Below, piece by piece: positions 9,228 to 18,450 of a stretch of DNA of 64,000 nucleotides (positions within the stretch are counted from its first letter, which is position 1; each line of letters starts with the position of its first letter). The stretch is from positions 124,001-188,000 of the forward strand of contig NZ_JAGHMF010000012.1 of NCBI RefSeq assembly GCF_017741815.1, read 5' to 3'. The DNA is from Rhizobium sp. 16-488-2b. GTDB lineage: Bacteria; Pseudomonadota; Alphaproteobacteria; Rhizobiales; Rhizobiaceae. The position numbers were made by a program, and so were the translations under genes. The notes beneath the pieces were generated by a model that was not told the origin of the DNA, did not search any database, and saw nothing but the letters and a program-made list of their open reading frames with translations.

Positions 9228-11828
9228 CTACCCCTCAAGCGTCTCCTTGACCACCACAGCCAGCTGCTTCAGCGAAAACGGCTTCGGCAGGAACCCGAAC
9301 TTGGACTCTGGCGGCAGGTTGCGCGCGAATGCGTCCTCGGCATAGCCCGAGACGAAGATGAACTTCAGATCAGGATATTTCTTGCGCAGTTCGCGCAACA
9401 ACGACGGCCCGTCCATTTCAGGCATGACGACGTCGGAGACGACGATATCCACCTTGCCGTCGAGCTCATCCATGATGTCGAGCGCTTCCACGCCCGATCC
9501 CGCTTCGTGCACCGTATAGCCGCGCGTCTCCAGCATGCGCTTGCCGCCGCGACGCACCGCCTCCTCGTCCTCGACGAGCAGGATGACGGCCGAACCTGTC
9601 AGGTCTTCCGGTTGCTCCGGCTTGGCGGGTGACAGGGCGACGACGTTGTCGGCGCTTGGGGTGACCGCATCGGCCTCGGCAGCAATCGCCGGCTCGACGA
9701 TGTGACGCGGCAGGAAGACACGGAAGGTCGTGCCCTTGCCGACTTCCGATTCCGGCTGGATGTAACCGCCGGATTGCTTGACGATGCCGTAGACCATCGC
9801 GAGCCCAAGACCCGTGCCCTTGCCCACCTCCTTGGTGGTGAAGAAGGGCTCAAAGATCTTGTCCATGATCTCAGGCGCGATCCCGGTGCCGTTGTCCGAC
9901 ACCTCGACCAGAACCATGTCCTCATGCGGCATGTAGGAGTAGTTGAAAGCGGCGACTTCGGCAGCCGTCGCGTTCTTCGTGCGCACGGTCAGCTTGCCGC
10001 CCTCGGGCATCGCGTCGCGCGCATTGACGCAGAGGTTGATCAGCACCTGCTCGAACTGCGAAAGGTCGGTCTTCACGGGCCAGAGATCGCGCCCGTATTC
10101 GACGTCGAGCTTGACATTGGTGCCCGACAGCAGCCGGTCGACCAGCATCCTCAAATCTCCGACGACATCGGTGAGATTGAGCACGCTCGGCCGCATCGTC
10201 TGCTTGCGCGAGAAGGCGAGCAGCTGGCGCACCAGAACGGCGGCGCGGTTGGCGTTGCGCTTGATCTCCATCAGATCCGCAAAACCAGGATCGGCCGGGC
10301 GCGCCTGCAGCAGCAGATGGTCGGACGACAGAAGGATGGCGGTCAAGACGTTGTTGAAGTCGTGCGCGATGCCGCCGGCGAGCGTGCCCACCGCGTTCAT
10401 CTTCTGCGTCTGCGCCATCTGCGCCTCGAGCGCCTTCTGCTCCGTCACCTCGACTGCGTAGACGATCGCGGCCTCTTCAGGCGCTTCATCGCTCTGGTCG
10501 ATCACGGCGTTGACGTAGAAGCGGAAATGCCTGTTGTCATCGGCCTGCGTCTTGGAATCGAGCGGAGGAATATCGCCCTGCCGGTCCTTAGCGGCGGCAA
10601 GCGCGCCCTGCAGCCTCGGCTTGTCGACATCCTGCACGATCGTTTCGAACAGCGCGCCGTTCTCGACGTCATCGCGCGACACGATGCCGGAGAAGAGTTT
10701 CAGGAACGGCGCATTGGTCCTCAGGATGCGGCCGTCGCCATCGACGGAGGCGATCGCCATCGGCGTATTGTTGAAGAAGCGCGTGAAACGCATCGATGCA
10801 GCCGACGCCGACTGATCACCAGCCGTGCTGTCGCGCCGCGTCAGAACGATCGAGCGGCTCTCGCCGGGTGCGCCGTCGCGCATTGAGGTGACGCTGTGAA
10901 CGATCTGCACCGGAACGCCCTGCCCGTTCGATTTCTTCAGGTCGAGATCGAGCGTCACCGTCTTCTGCAGACCGGGATCGGCCTGCACGGATTGGATCAG
11001 CGCCAGCCCCTCGCCGGCCACCATGTCGCCGATCGTCATCGAACCGGGAATGAACTTGGTGAGGTCGATCCCCAGCCACTCGGCAAGCGTCGCGTTGAGA
11101 TAGAAGATCTCGCCCTTGCGGCCCGCCGAAAAGAAGCCGGCAGGCGCGTGGTCGAGATAATCGATGGCGTTCTGCAATTCCTTGAAGAACCGCTCCTGGT
11201 CGTCACGCTCCGACGTAATGTCGCTGATCTGCCAGATATGCAGCGGCCGACCGCCGCTCTCCTCGCTCTGCAGGATACGCGCCTTCAGGCGGTACCAATG
11301 GGCGCCAGATCCGTTCAGCGATGGCCCCAGCGCGCGCAGCAGGCGGAACTCCTCGCGTCCTTCGCGGCCCTCGCGCAGCCCGTTGGAGAGCCGGTAGAGC
11401 GCCTCGTTGGATTCGCGGTGGCGCGACAGAAGCGCTTCCAGCGTCTGCACCTCGGTCGGCTTGCGCGCGCCGGTCAGCGCGCCGTAAGCGGCATTGGCGT
11501 AAACGATCCGGCCCTTCTCGTCGGTGATCAGCGATCCGTCGGGATGGCTGTTGAGAAAGGCGCGGGCAAGGCTATCCGATTGGCGCTGCGGCATCACCTC
11601 GATGAAGCCGATGATCGACGACACCAGGAAGAAGATGCCGACCATGGCCAGCACGCCGAGAACGCCGAGCACCATCTCGTTGTCGAGCGAGGTCTTGAAC
11701 ACCACGAAGGCGGCGGCGACGCCGATCAGCACCAGCGCCAGAAGCAGGATCCGCACGGCGGTTCCCGCGCGCCCTCCACGGTCCACGAGCGGTTCGCTAA
11801 AATTGTCGGCCTGACGGGATTTCGTCAT
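9228..11828 (-). CDS. cckA: Hybrid sensor histidine kinase, cell-cycle kinase CckA
   Basis: This 866-residue protein has two membrane helices (residues ~25-44 and ~52-74), followed by PAS-type sensor domains (~85-460), a HisKA domain with His-489 in [14 protein letters not shown], an HATPase domain ([35 protein letters not shown]) and a C-terminal receiver with the phosphoacceptor near Asp-799 ([12 protein letters not shown]). This order is that of CckA, which via ChpT phosphorylates or dephosphorylates CtrA and CpdR and so times replication and division in alphaproteobacteria. Length, two-helix anchor and the [12 protein letters not shown]-box all fit CckA rather than other hybrid kinases. 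No chpT or ctrA gene is in the window, but CtrA-like sites occur near 21.7 kb. Confidence 0.93.
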   Translation of the reverse strand: MTKSRQADNFSEPLVDRGGRAGTAVRILLLALVLIGVAAAFVVFKTSLDNEMVLGVLGVLAMVGIFFLVSSIIGFIEVMPQRQSDSLARAFLNSHPDGSLITDEKGRIVYANAAYGALTGARKPTEVQTLEALLSRHRESNEALYRLSNGLREGREGREEFRLLRALGPSLNGSGAHWYRLKARILQSEESGGRPLHIWQISDITSERDDQERFFKELQNAIDYLDHAPAGFFSAGRKGEIFYLNATLAEWLGIDLTKFIPGSMTIGDMVAGEGLALIQSVQADPGLQKTVTLDLDLKKSNGQGVPVQIVHSVTSMRDGAPGESRSIVLTRRDSTAGDQSASAASMRFTRFFNNTPMAIASVDGDGRILRTNAPFLKLFSGIVSRDDVENGALFETIVQDVDKPRLQGALAAAKDRQGDIPPLDSKTQADDNRHFRFYVNAVIDQSDEAPEEAAIVYAVEVTEQKALEAQMAQTQKMNAVGTLAGGIAHDFNNVLTAILLSSDHLLLQARPADPGFADLMEIKRNANRAAVLVRQLLAFSRKQTMRPSVLNLTDVVGDLRMLVDRLLSGTNVKLDVEYGRDLWPVKTDLSQFEQVLINLCVNARDAMPEGGKLTVRTKNATAAEVAAFNYSYMPHEDMVLVEVSDNGTGIAPEIMDKIFEPFFTTKEVGKGTGLGLAMVYGIVKQSGGYIQPESEVGKGTTFRVFLPRHIVEPAIAAEADAVTPSADNVVALSPAKPEQPEDLTGSAVILLVEDEEAVRRGGKRMLETRGYTVHEAGSGVEALDIMDELDGKVDIVVSDVVMPEMDGPSLLRELRKKYPDLKFIFVSGYAEDAFARNLPPESKFGFLPKPFSLKQLAVVVKETLEG

Positions 11829-12112
11829 GTACTTCCTCGCATTGCCCGCCGGCCTTCATTCGTGACTAACAGACGAAGCAGGAATCAGGCGCCTCTTCCT
11901 TCTTAGCAATTTGCTGCCCCGCCAAAAACACCACACTCCATGAAGAGTGATTGAATTCACAAGCTACAGCGCCAGTTTTGCCGTTAAATGTAGATTGAGA
12001 CGTTCCACAGACATTGCGTCGCACCTTTCGGTGACTGGACAAGCCGCCTCCCCCTTGTCTAGGAAGCTTAAAAGTCGTCATGTGGTTGAACGCCGCAAAG
12101 GAGTACGTGACT
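11829..12112. other. Divergent intergenic region between cckA and the FliO-like gene
   Basis: These 284 bases hold promoter space for cckA and for the FliO-like gene. I see no convincing open frame, terminator or known regulatory motif other than the AAAGGAG ribosome-binding site at 12097-12103. Confidence 0.5.
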
Positions 12113-13210
12113 ATGTTCGATGGCATCATGGAATCTTATGGCAGCCGCTTCATCATTGCCGCGGGCGGCGTGGCCATCGCCCTGCTGCTGCTCGTCGCGG
12201 TCCTCTGGATCATGCGCAACCGGGCATCCTCGCCCTTCGTTCGCGGCGGCCGCAACCGCCAGCCACGCCTTCAGGTTCTCGACGCCGCAGCCGTCGATGC
12301 CCGACGCCGCCTTGTGCTGGTGCGCCGCGACGATGTCGAACACCTGATCATGATCGGCGGCCCATCCGATATCGTCATCGAAAGCCGCATCCTGCCGGAT
12401 GGGCAGGTCGCCACCAGCGAGCCGGCACGCCCGGAAGCACCACAGCCGGCCGCCCCCAGCGAACGGCCAGCAGAGCCCGTGATGACATCCTCCGTGGCTG
12501 AGCCCGAGCCCTCGGTCATCGTCCCACCCGCACCGCGCCCGGCCCCCACGCGTGGCCTGTCGCCGATCGAAGAGTTCGCACCGAGCGCCGAGCGTCTGGA
12601 CACCCCGCCGATCGCGCCACCGCCGGCTCCGCAGCATCAGGTATTCGAGCCCGAGATCGAACCCGCGCCACGCCCTGTCCCTGTACAGGTCGCGCCGGTA
12701 TCGATCACGCCAGCACCCGTCGCACCGCGCCCGCAGCCTCCGGTATTCTCGCGGCCGGAGCCTGCGCCGATCGAAACGGCCGAAGCCGTCGATATCCTCG
12801 ATTCGGCACGCCAGCGCGTTCTGACGCCGCAGAGGATCGAGCCGCAGGTGATGAGCCCGCCGACGCCGCCGCAGCGTGTCGACCTCTATCCGCCGGCACC
12901 TCAGGCGCCAACGCCGCAGCCGGCCGCGTTCCAGCCCGTCGCTCGCCCGGCCCCCTCGGCCCAGCCCAGCGACTTCCAGCGTGTCCTGGAAGAGGAAATG
13001 ACCAGCAATCTGGCGGCTGAGCGCCCAATGGCACAGCACAATGCGCCGATGCACAATGCACCGCCGGTGCAGAACGCGCCTGCTCGCCCCGCACCCTCCA
13101 ACATGCCGCGCCGCGATCCGGAGATGGCACCAATCACAGGCGCCGACGCCGCCCTTCAAAACGAGGTGGCCCGCATTTTCGGCGAAATGAGCGTCAACCG
13201 CGACAAATGA
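12113..13210 (+). CDS. FliO-like membrane protein with long proline-rich tail
   Basis: This 365-residue protein has one membrane helix (residues ~11-34: FIIAAGGVAIALLLLVAVLW), then a short beta-rich domain (PRLQVLDAAAVDARRRLVLV followed by RRDDVEHLIMIGG) that closely resembles the FliO domain of the flagellar export apparatus. The remaining ~270 residues are low-complexity, dominated by Pro, Ala and Glu, ending in a short helical segment. The start at 12113 has AAAGGAG nine bases upstream; the frame runs a little further upstream without one. FliO assists FliP assembly, but this gene lies outside any flagellar cluster and next to cckA, so the flagellar role is an inference. The tail is far longer than in ordinary FliO. 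Confidence 0.6.
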   Translation: MFDGIMESYGSRFIIAAGGVAIALLLLVAVLWIMRNRASSPFVRGGRNRQPRLQVLDAAAVDARRRLVLVRRDDVEHLIMIGGPSDIVIESRILPDGQVATSEPARPEAPQPAAPSERPAEPVMTSSVAEPEPSVIVPPAPRPAPTRGLSPIEEFAPSAERLDTPPIAPPPAPQHQVFEPEIEPAPRPVPVQVAPVSITPAPVAPRPQPPVFSRPEPAPIETAEAVDILDSARQRVLTPQRIEPQVMSPPTPPQRVDLYPPAPQAPTPQPAAFQPVARPAPSAQPSDFQRVLEEEMTSNLAAERPMAQHNAPMHNAPPVQNAPARPAPSNMPRRDPEMAPITGADAALQNEVARIFGEMSVNRDK

Positions 13211-13244
13211 TCGGCGGCGGCGCCAGCCGCCCGTTTCCTGCAAA

Positions 13245-13281
13245 CAAAAAAAGGCACCGCGCGATGGCGGTGCCTTTTTAG
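13245..13281. terminator. Bidirectional terminator between the FliO-like gene and dksA
   Basis: A perfect 10-bp stem AAGGCACCGC/GCGGTGCCTT (13251-13260, 13267-13276) is flanked by an A-run on the left and a T-run on the right, so it can stop transcription of both convergent genes. Confidence 0.9.
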
Positions 13282-13299
13282 TTTGTGATGTAACCGGAA

Positions 13300-13719
13300 T
13301 TATTCGTCCCGGTAGACCTTTTCACGACGCTCGTGGCGTTCTTGCGCTTCGATGGACAGCGTTGCGATCGGGCGGGCGTCGAGACGCTTAAGGCCGATCG
13401 GTTCACCGGTTTCCTCGCAATAGCCGTAAGTGCCTTCCTCAATACGCTGCAGTGCGGCGTCGATCTTGGATATCAGCTTTCTCTGGCGGTCACGGGCGCG
13501 CAGCTCGATGGCTCTGTCCGTCTCGGACGACGCTCTGTCGGCGAGATCCGGATGGTTTGCGCTTTCCTCGGCAAGATGCTCGAGGGTTTCGCGCGCCTCT
13601 CTGAGGATGTCGTTCTTCCAGGCAATCAGCTTCGCCCTGAAATAGGCGCGCTGGTTACCGTTCATGAACTCTTCCTCTTCCGAGGGCACGTATTTGCTAA
13701 GATCGATCTTCTCACTCAA
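13300..13719 (-). CDS. dksA: DksA-type RNA polymerase-binding transcription factor, zinc finger degenerate
   Basis: This 139-residue protein inserts a coiled coil into the RNA polymerase secondary channel and works with ppGpp. The helical coiled coil (residues ~25-100, with EESANHPDLADRASSETDR at its tip carrying the Asp pair) and the C-terminal globular region EGTYGYCEETGEPIGLKRL are present. Of the four zinc-binding cysteines of E. coli DksA only the first remains (CEET for CESC; the later pair is replaced by Ser and Ala). The start is a TTG at 13719 preceded by AGGAG seven bases upstream (MSEKIDLSKYVPSE); the ATG at 13740 has no such site. It is convergent with the FliO-like gene. Confidence 0.92.
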   Translation of the reverse strand: MSEKIDLSKYVPSEEEEFMNGNQRAYFRAKLIAWKNDILREARETLEHLAEESANHPDLADRASSETDRAIELRARDRQRKLISKIDAALQRIEEGTYGYCEETGEPIGLKRLDARPIATLSIEAQERHERREKVYRDE

Positions 13720-13993
13720 CGCGATTCTCCTGAAGAACATCTCATCTGGCGGCTGTATATCCCGACCACGGCGTCGGATTCAAGCCCAATCCGCTAGGTA
13801 AACACATTTTTAAATCTGTCACAATTTTGAGCTAACAGGCTATTTTTACGTCACTATTTTTCAAAGCCACCGTTTCAGCTTGCCAGCTGAAGTAGCAGCG
13901 CCTGTGCAACTTGCCCACTGGATTCCGCGCGCCGGTTGACGAAGACACCGGGCTGGCGCTACTGAAATAGATCAATCGACCGGGGACTTTCCG

Positions 13994-14491
13994 ATGACCG
14001 CAATCGTGCCGCCGCCTTCCCGGATTTATCTTTTGAGACACGCCGAAGCGGCATTTCCCGCCCCCGGCCAGAGCGATTTCGACCGCCCGCTGAGCGAGCG
14101 CGGTTATGCCGCAGCCGAGATCCTAGCCGAGAACGCGGCCGACAAAAGCTACAAGCCCGACCTCGTCGTCAGCTCCACCGCCATACGCTGCCGACAAACG
14201 GCCGATGCCTTGCACCGCGCGATGGGCGAAAACCTCGATGTCCGCTTCGTCGACGCGCTCTATAACGCCACGCCCGAAATCTATCTCGATATTCTCGGCG
14301 CGCAGCAGGACATGGGCGCCGTCATGCTTGTCGGCCATAATCCCGTCATCGAGCAGACGCTCGAGGCGCTGATCGGCCACCAGCTGCTGGCGCAGGCGTT
14401 GCCGAACGGCTTTCCGCCGGGCGGTCTGGCGGTGCTCGATTTCGACCAGGGCCGCAACAACTGGCGCCTGATCGACTTCATGATCGACTGA
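13994..14491 (+). CDS. SixA-like histidine phosphatase
   Basis: This 165-residue histidine-phosphatase (phosphoglycerate-mutase-like) protein begins with RIYLLRHAEAAFP, the RHG-type catalytic motif in its SixA form (RHA). It has the second Arg in SSTAIRCRQTADAL, the acid residue in FVDALYNATPE and the C-terminal catalytic His in MLVGHNPVIEQ. SixA proteins remove phosphate from phosphohistidine, for example in HPt domains or the nitrogen phosphotransferase system. Which protein it acts on here is unknown; the window contains an HPt protein (21.3 kb) but no direct link is visible. It is followed 42 bp later by ycjX and may be co-transcribed. Confidence 0.85.
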   Translation: MTAIVPPPSRIYLLRHAEAAFPAPGQSDFDRPLSERGYAAAEILAENAADKSYKPDLVVSSTAIRCRQTADALHRAMGENLDVRFVDALYNATPEIYLDILGAQQDMGAVMLVGHNPVIEQTLEALIGHQLLAQALPNGFPPGGLAVLDFDQGRNNWRLIDFMID

Positions 14492-14533
14492 CAGGCGCGC
14501 AACCTTCTTTTTCTTCGGCGTGCCGGTTCCTAT

Positions 14534-16036
14534 ATGGCGTCTACCAGCAATCGGAATTTCGCCTTGCCGCCAAGCATGACATCCTTCACCGACGACGCGC
14601 GCATCGCCTTCGACACCCTGTCGGACCGCGCCTCCGGCCTCGTCAACCCGACGATCCGCCTCGGCGTCACCGGCCTGTCGCGGGCGGGCAAGACGGTCTT
14701 CATCTCCTCGCTGGTCCATAACCTGCTGCATGGCGGCCGCCTGCCCCTGTTCGAGGCCGTCCAGTCGGGCCGCGTCTCCGCCGTCCGGCTCGAAGAGCAG
14801 CCAGACGACAGCGTACCGCGCTTCCAGTACGAGGATCACATCAAGGCGCTGGTGAAAGACCGCATCTGGCCCGATTCCACACGCGCAATCTCAGAGCTTC
14901 GGCTGACCATCGATTATCAGAGCGCCAGCGGCTGGAGCCGCTTCTTCTCGCCAGGCAGGCTCTCGATCGACATCGTCGACTATCCCGGCGAATGGCTGCT
15001 CGACCTGCCACTGCTGGCAAAGGACTACCGCACCTTCAGCGAAGAGACGATCGCGCTGGCTCGCACCGGCATCCGCACCGAGCTCTCCAAGCCATGGTTG
15101 GCGCTGACCGACGATTGCGACATCAACGCCCCGGCGGACGAAATGCGCGCCCGCGAACTCGCCACCGCCTTCGCCGATTACCTCAAGGCCTGCAAGGCCG
15201 ATGAGCGCTCTCTGTCGACGCTACCACCCGGACGCTTCCTTCTGCCCGGCGATCTCGACGGCTCGCCGGCGTTGACCTTCGCGCCGCTGGTGCTGCCGCC
15301 GACGGGCAAGCCAGAAAAAGGATCGCTCTGGGCGATGATGGAGCGACGCTACGAGGCCTACAAATCCGTGGTCGTCAAGCCGTTCTTCCGCGAGCATTTC
15401 TCCCGGATCGACCGCCAGATCGTCCTTGTCGATGCGCTGCAGGCAATCAATCGCGGCCCCGAGGCCGTGCAGGATCTGGAGCGCGCGCTGACGGACGTTC
15501 TTGCCTGTTTCCGCCCGGGCACGAATTCGCTGCTGTCGTCGTTGCTTGGCCGCCGCATCGACCGCGTTCTGGTCGCCGCCACCAAGGCCGACCACCTGCA
15601 TCACGAAAGCCACCACCGCCTCGACGCCCTGACGCGTCGCTTGGTCGACCGCGCCATCCAGCGCATCGGCATGGCCGGCGCCGGCATCGATGTCATGGCG
15701 CTTGCCTCCGTGCGGGCAACACGTGAGGCAACCGTCAAGCGCGACGGTCACGAGCTGCCGGTCATCGTCGGCACGCCGATAGAGGGTGAAACGATTTCTG
15801 GCGAAACCTTCGACGGCATCAGGAAGACCGCGATATTCCCGGGCGACCTGCCCGAAGACCCCTCAGCCCTCTTTGCAAGCATCGAATCGGGCGACGAGAA
15901 TGTGCAGCTGCCCGACGTGAACGTCGTCCGCTTTCGCCCGCCGAGCCTTGAGGAGACCGGCGGCATCAAGCTGTCGGTGCCGCATATCCGGCTCGACCGG
16001 GCCATGCAGTTTCTGTTCGGAGATCGCCTCGCATGA
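14534..16036 (+). CDS. ycjX: YcjX-family (DUF463) P-loop GTPase-like protein
   Basis: This protein of up to 500 residues has a Walker A motif GLSRAGKT near residue 50, the DYPGEW segment (a DxxG-type switch), and the long DUF463 region with VAATKADHLHHESH, which matches a T/N-K-x-D guanine-specificity motif. YcjX proteins are stress-related P-loop NTPases of unclear function that almost always travel with YcjF, as here. The start is uncertain: the ATG at 14534 and the ATG at 14576 (MTSFTDDAR) are both in frame and neither has a clear ribosome-binding site; the second agrees better with family N-termini. The stop overlaps the start of ycjF by four bases. Confidence 0.88.
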   Translation: MASTSNRNFALPPSMTSFTDDARIAFDTLSDRASGLVNPTIRLGVTGLSRAGKTVFISSLVHNLLHGGRLPLFEAVQSGRVSAVRLEEQPDDSVPRFQYEDHIKALVKDRIWPDSTRAISELRLTIDYQSASGWSRFFSPGRLSIDIVDYPGEWLLDLPLLAKDYRTFSEETIALARTGIRTELSKPWLALTDDCDINAPADEMRARELATAFADYLKACKADERSLSTLPPGRFLLPGDLDGSPALTFAPLVLPPTGKPEKGSLWAMMERRYEAYKSVVVKPFFREHFSRIDRQIVLVDALQAINRGPEAVQDLERALTDVLACFRPGTNSLLSSLLGRRIDRVLVAATKADHLHHESHHRLDALTRRLVDRAIQRIGMAGAGIDVMALASVRATREATVKRDGHELPVIVGTPIEGETISGETFDGIRKTAIFPGDLPEDPSALFASIESGDENVQLPDVNVVRFRPPSLEETGGIKLSVPHIRLDRAMQFLFGDRLA

Positions 16037-17130
16037 TCAAGCCGCCCGCCGACCAGCCCCCGCGCCGCGCGCCGGCCGCCTTCGCCTATGAGGACGAGCG
16101 CGAGCAGCACAAACCGGAGACTAAAGCCGGCCGGCCGACAGCAGAGCCCCGCAAGCCGGCCGCCTTCTCGAGCGAGATCACGCTGACACCGGACGAGGAC
16201 GATCCCTTCATCAATCCGGACAAGGACCTCCCGGCCCTGCCCGTCGCCCAGCCCCGCAAACGGGGCACTTCCTTCGGCAAGATCGCGCTTGGTGCTTTTG
16301 GCGTGCTGTTTTCGCTCGCCTTCGGGCTCTGGACAGACAGCCTGATCCGCAACCTCTTCAGCCGCGCCGACTGGCTGGGCTACACAGCGCTTGCCGCGGT
16401 CGGCATCGGCATCCTGGCTGTCATCGCGATGGTCGTCAGGGAGACCGCTGGCATGATGCGGCTGGCCGCCGTCCAGACGATCAAGGCCGAGGCGGAAGCG
16501 GCTATCTTGGAGACCAAGCCCGCCAAGGCCCGTGCGCTCGTCAAGAGCCTTGAGCACCTGCTATCAAACAAGCCGGAGACCGCCCGCGGCCGCGCCACGC
16601 TGAAGGCGGCCGAAACCGATATTATCGACGCCCCGCATCTGGTGGCGCTTGCCGAACGCGAGCTACTCGCACCGCTCGACCGTCAGGCCCGCAGCCTCAT
16701 CCTCAACGCCTCCAAACGCGTCTCGGTCGTCACCGCCGTCAGCCCGCGCGCCATCGTCGACCTGCTCTACGTTCTCTACGAGGCCGCCAAGCTCATCCGC
16801 GCCATGGCCGATCTCTATGGCGGCCGGCCCGGCACATTCGGCATGCTGCGGCTGATGCGCGACGTTCTCGCCCATCTCGCCGTCACCGGCTCGATCGCGG
16901 TCGGCGACAGCCTCGTCCAGCAGGTTCTCGGCCATGGCCTGGCATCCAGGCTCTCGGCACGTCTCGGCGAAGGCGTGATCAACGGCCTGATGACCGCCCG
17001 CATCGGCATCGCCGCCATGGACCTCTGCCGCCCGCTGACGTTCCGCGCCCTGAAGCGCCCGGGAATCGGTGACTTCATCGGCGATCTCACGCCATCGATG
17101 ACGAAGAGTGACGGCAACGGGCGGAATTGA
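16033..17130 (+). CDS. ycjF: YcjF-family membrane protein (TIGR01620/DUF697)
   Basis: This 365-residue protein has a polar, proline-rich N-terminus (~1-80), two adjacent membrane helices (~85-105 and ~118-140: IALGAFGVLFSLAFGLW and YTALAAVGIGILAVIAMVV), and a C-terminal helical DUF697 domain (SVVTAVSPRAIVDLLYVLYE, then GGRPGTFGMLRL). It is translationally coupled to ycjX through an ATGA overlap, the conserved arrangement of this pair. The likely role is a membrane partner or anchor of the YcjX NTPase; the process served is not established. Confidence 0.88.
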   Translation: MIKPPADQPPRRAPAAFAYEDEREQHKPETKAGRPTAEPRKPAAFSSEITLTPDEDDPFINPDKDLPALPVAQPRKRGTSFGKIALGAFGVLFSLAFGLWTDSLIRNLFSRADWLGYTALAAVGIGILAVIAMVVRETAGMMRLAAVQTIKAEAEAAILETKPAKARALVKSLEHLLSNKPETARGRATLKAAETDIIDAPHLVALAERELLAPLDRQARSLILNASKRVSVVTAVSPRAIVDLLYVLYEAAKLIRAMADLYGGRPGTFGMLRLMRDVLAHLAVTGSIAVGDSLVQQVLGHGLASRLSARLGEGVINGLMTARIGIAAMDLCRPLTFRALKRPGIGDFIGDLTPSMTKSDGNGRN

Positions 17131-17334
17131 GCCAGGATCCGTAAACCATTCGCTCCAAACGGTCGACTTCAGGAATCTAATGGGATTCAACAGTTTACGT
17201 GAGACCAACCAGCGCGCGGCCGGCACTGAAAAGCCCGCAGACGCGCGGCTTCTGACCCATTGGAAACCAAGCATTAACCATTTTTCGGCAAAACTTGGCA
17301 GCAGTTAAGCGATATGGTTCGCCAAGGAAAATCC

Positions 17335-17883
17335 ATGTACTCGCGCAAGTTTCTCTATCTCTTCGGTCTCGCGGCAATCGCCCTGTCGCCTTTTGCCGAA
17401 ACGGCTCCAGCAGCCACCGCCGCCACGCGTGACAAGGCATTCTTCGAATCCGTCGCGGGCTCCTGGAGAGGTCCGGGCGAAATCGTCGCCGGCAAGTACA
17501 AGGGCACCAAGTTCACCTGCAACCTGATCGGCGAACCCGTCACCGACGGCACGGGCGTCAAGCTCGACGGCAGCTGCCGCGTCGGCGTCTTCAAGCAGCC
17601 GATGAGCGCGCTGATCACCCAGTCTGGAAACAGCTACAAGGGCAAGTTCCTCGATGGCGCCGCCGGCAAGGGCCTCGACGTTGTCTCGGGCACAGTGACT
17701 GAGGACACCGTCGTGGTCGGCCTCAACCGCGCCAAGCTCAACGGCGCCATGATCGCCCGCGTCCGCGACGACAAGACGATGAACGTCACGGTTTCGGTCA
17801 AGGTCGAAAGCCAGATGATCCCGGTGATCGGTCTGACTCTGTCGCGCCAGGTCGACGAAATGACGGTCGGCTCGGTCGAATAA
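17335..17883 (+). CDS. Exported protein of unknown function
   Basis: I do not recognise this 182-residue protein. It has a clear signal peptide (MYSRKFLYLFGLAAIALSPF, ending about ETAPAATAA) and a mature region predicted to be mostly beta-strand with two cysteines (FTCNLIG and GSCRVG) about 20 residues apart that could form a disulphide. Its opening SVAGSWRGPGEIVAG is reminiscent of small lipocalin-like or heme-related beta barrels, but this is not enough for a name. The ATG at 17335 has AAGGAAAA upstream; a longer frame starts at 17314. TTAACCAT, a CtrA half-site type sequence, lies at 17274-17281. Confidence 0.8.
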   Translation: MYSRKFLYLFGLAAIALSPFAETAPAATAATRDKAFFESVAGSWRGPGEIVAGKYKGTKFTCNLIGEPVTDGTGVKLDGSCRVGVFKQPMSALITQSGNSYKGKFLDGAAGKGLDVVSGTVTEDTVVVGLNRAKLNGAMIARVRDDKTMNVTVSVKVESQMIPVIGLTLSRQVDEMTVGSVE

Positions 17884-17910
17884 TCAATAGAGACAATTGA
17901 AGCATACGAC

Positions 17911-17940
17911 GAAGCGGCCACTCGGCCGCTTCTTTTGTTT
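17911..17940 (+). terminator. Rho-independent terminator of the exported-protein gene
   Basis: GAAGCGGCC/GGCCGCTTC (17911-17919, 17924-17932) with a 4-nt loop is followed by TTTTGTTT. The T-run is on the plus strand only, so it serves the upstream gene rather than folK. Confidence 0.85.
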
Positions 17941-18449
17941 CAGGCGTCACGCCACCAATCCATGTTCTGATCAGCAACCTCGATCCCCTGGATGTCGGCG
18001 CGAGCAAGCCAGTCGCGCACCGCGACACCCTTGACGATCAGATCAGGCGCGAAGTCGGCAAGCGGCATCAGCACGAAGCCGCGATCGGTCATCCTTGGAT
18101 GCGGGAGCTCCAGCCTCGGCGCGTCCTGGCTGATATCGCCATAGGTCAGCACATCGATATCAAGCGTGCGCGGACCCCAGCGCTCGATGCGCTCCCGCTT
18201 CATGCCCCGCTCTATGTCGAGACAGACATCGAGCAGCGCTTCCGGCTGAAGCGATGTCGCCACTTCGGCGCAGCAATTGAAGAAGAACGACTGGTCCGTC
18301 TTGCCCCAGGGCGGCGTGCGGTAGAGCCGGGAGACCGCGACGACGCGGCAATCCGCTCGCGCGTCCAGCGCCTTGAGCGCCTGCGCCATGGAGTGGACGG
18401 GATCGCCGATATTGCCGCCAAGCCCAAGCGTGGCGGTCTCAAAAGCCAT
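17940..18449 (-). CDS. folK: 2-amino-4-hydroxy-6-hydroxymethyldihydropteridine pyrophosphokinase
   Basis: This 169-residue enzyme (HPPK) transfers pyrophosphate from ATP to hydroxymethyldihydropterin, the step before DHPS in folate synthesis. Family motifs are LGLGGNIGDP, SRLYRTPPWG, DQSFFFNCCAEVAT and the metal/ATP-binding RWGPRTLDIDVLTYG. I use the ATG at 18449, one base after the folB stop; a TTG at 18458 would add three residues. It is the last gene of the folP-folB-folK operon, whose order gives three consecutive or adjacent folate steps. Confidence 0.95.
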   Translation of the reverse strand: MAFETATLGLGGNIGDPVHSMAQALKALDARADCRVVAVSRLYRTPPWGKTDQSFFFNCCAEVATSLQPEALLDVCLDIERGMKRERIERWGPRTLDIDVLTYGDISQDAPRLELPHPRMTDRGFVLMPLADFAPDLIVKGVAVRDWLARADIQGIEVADQNMDWWRDA

Positions 18450-18450
18450 G

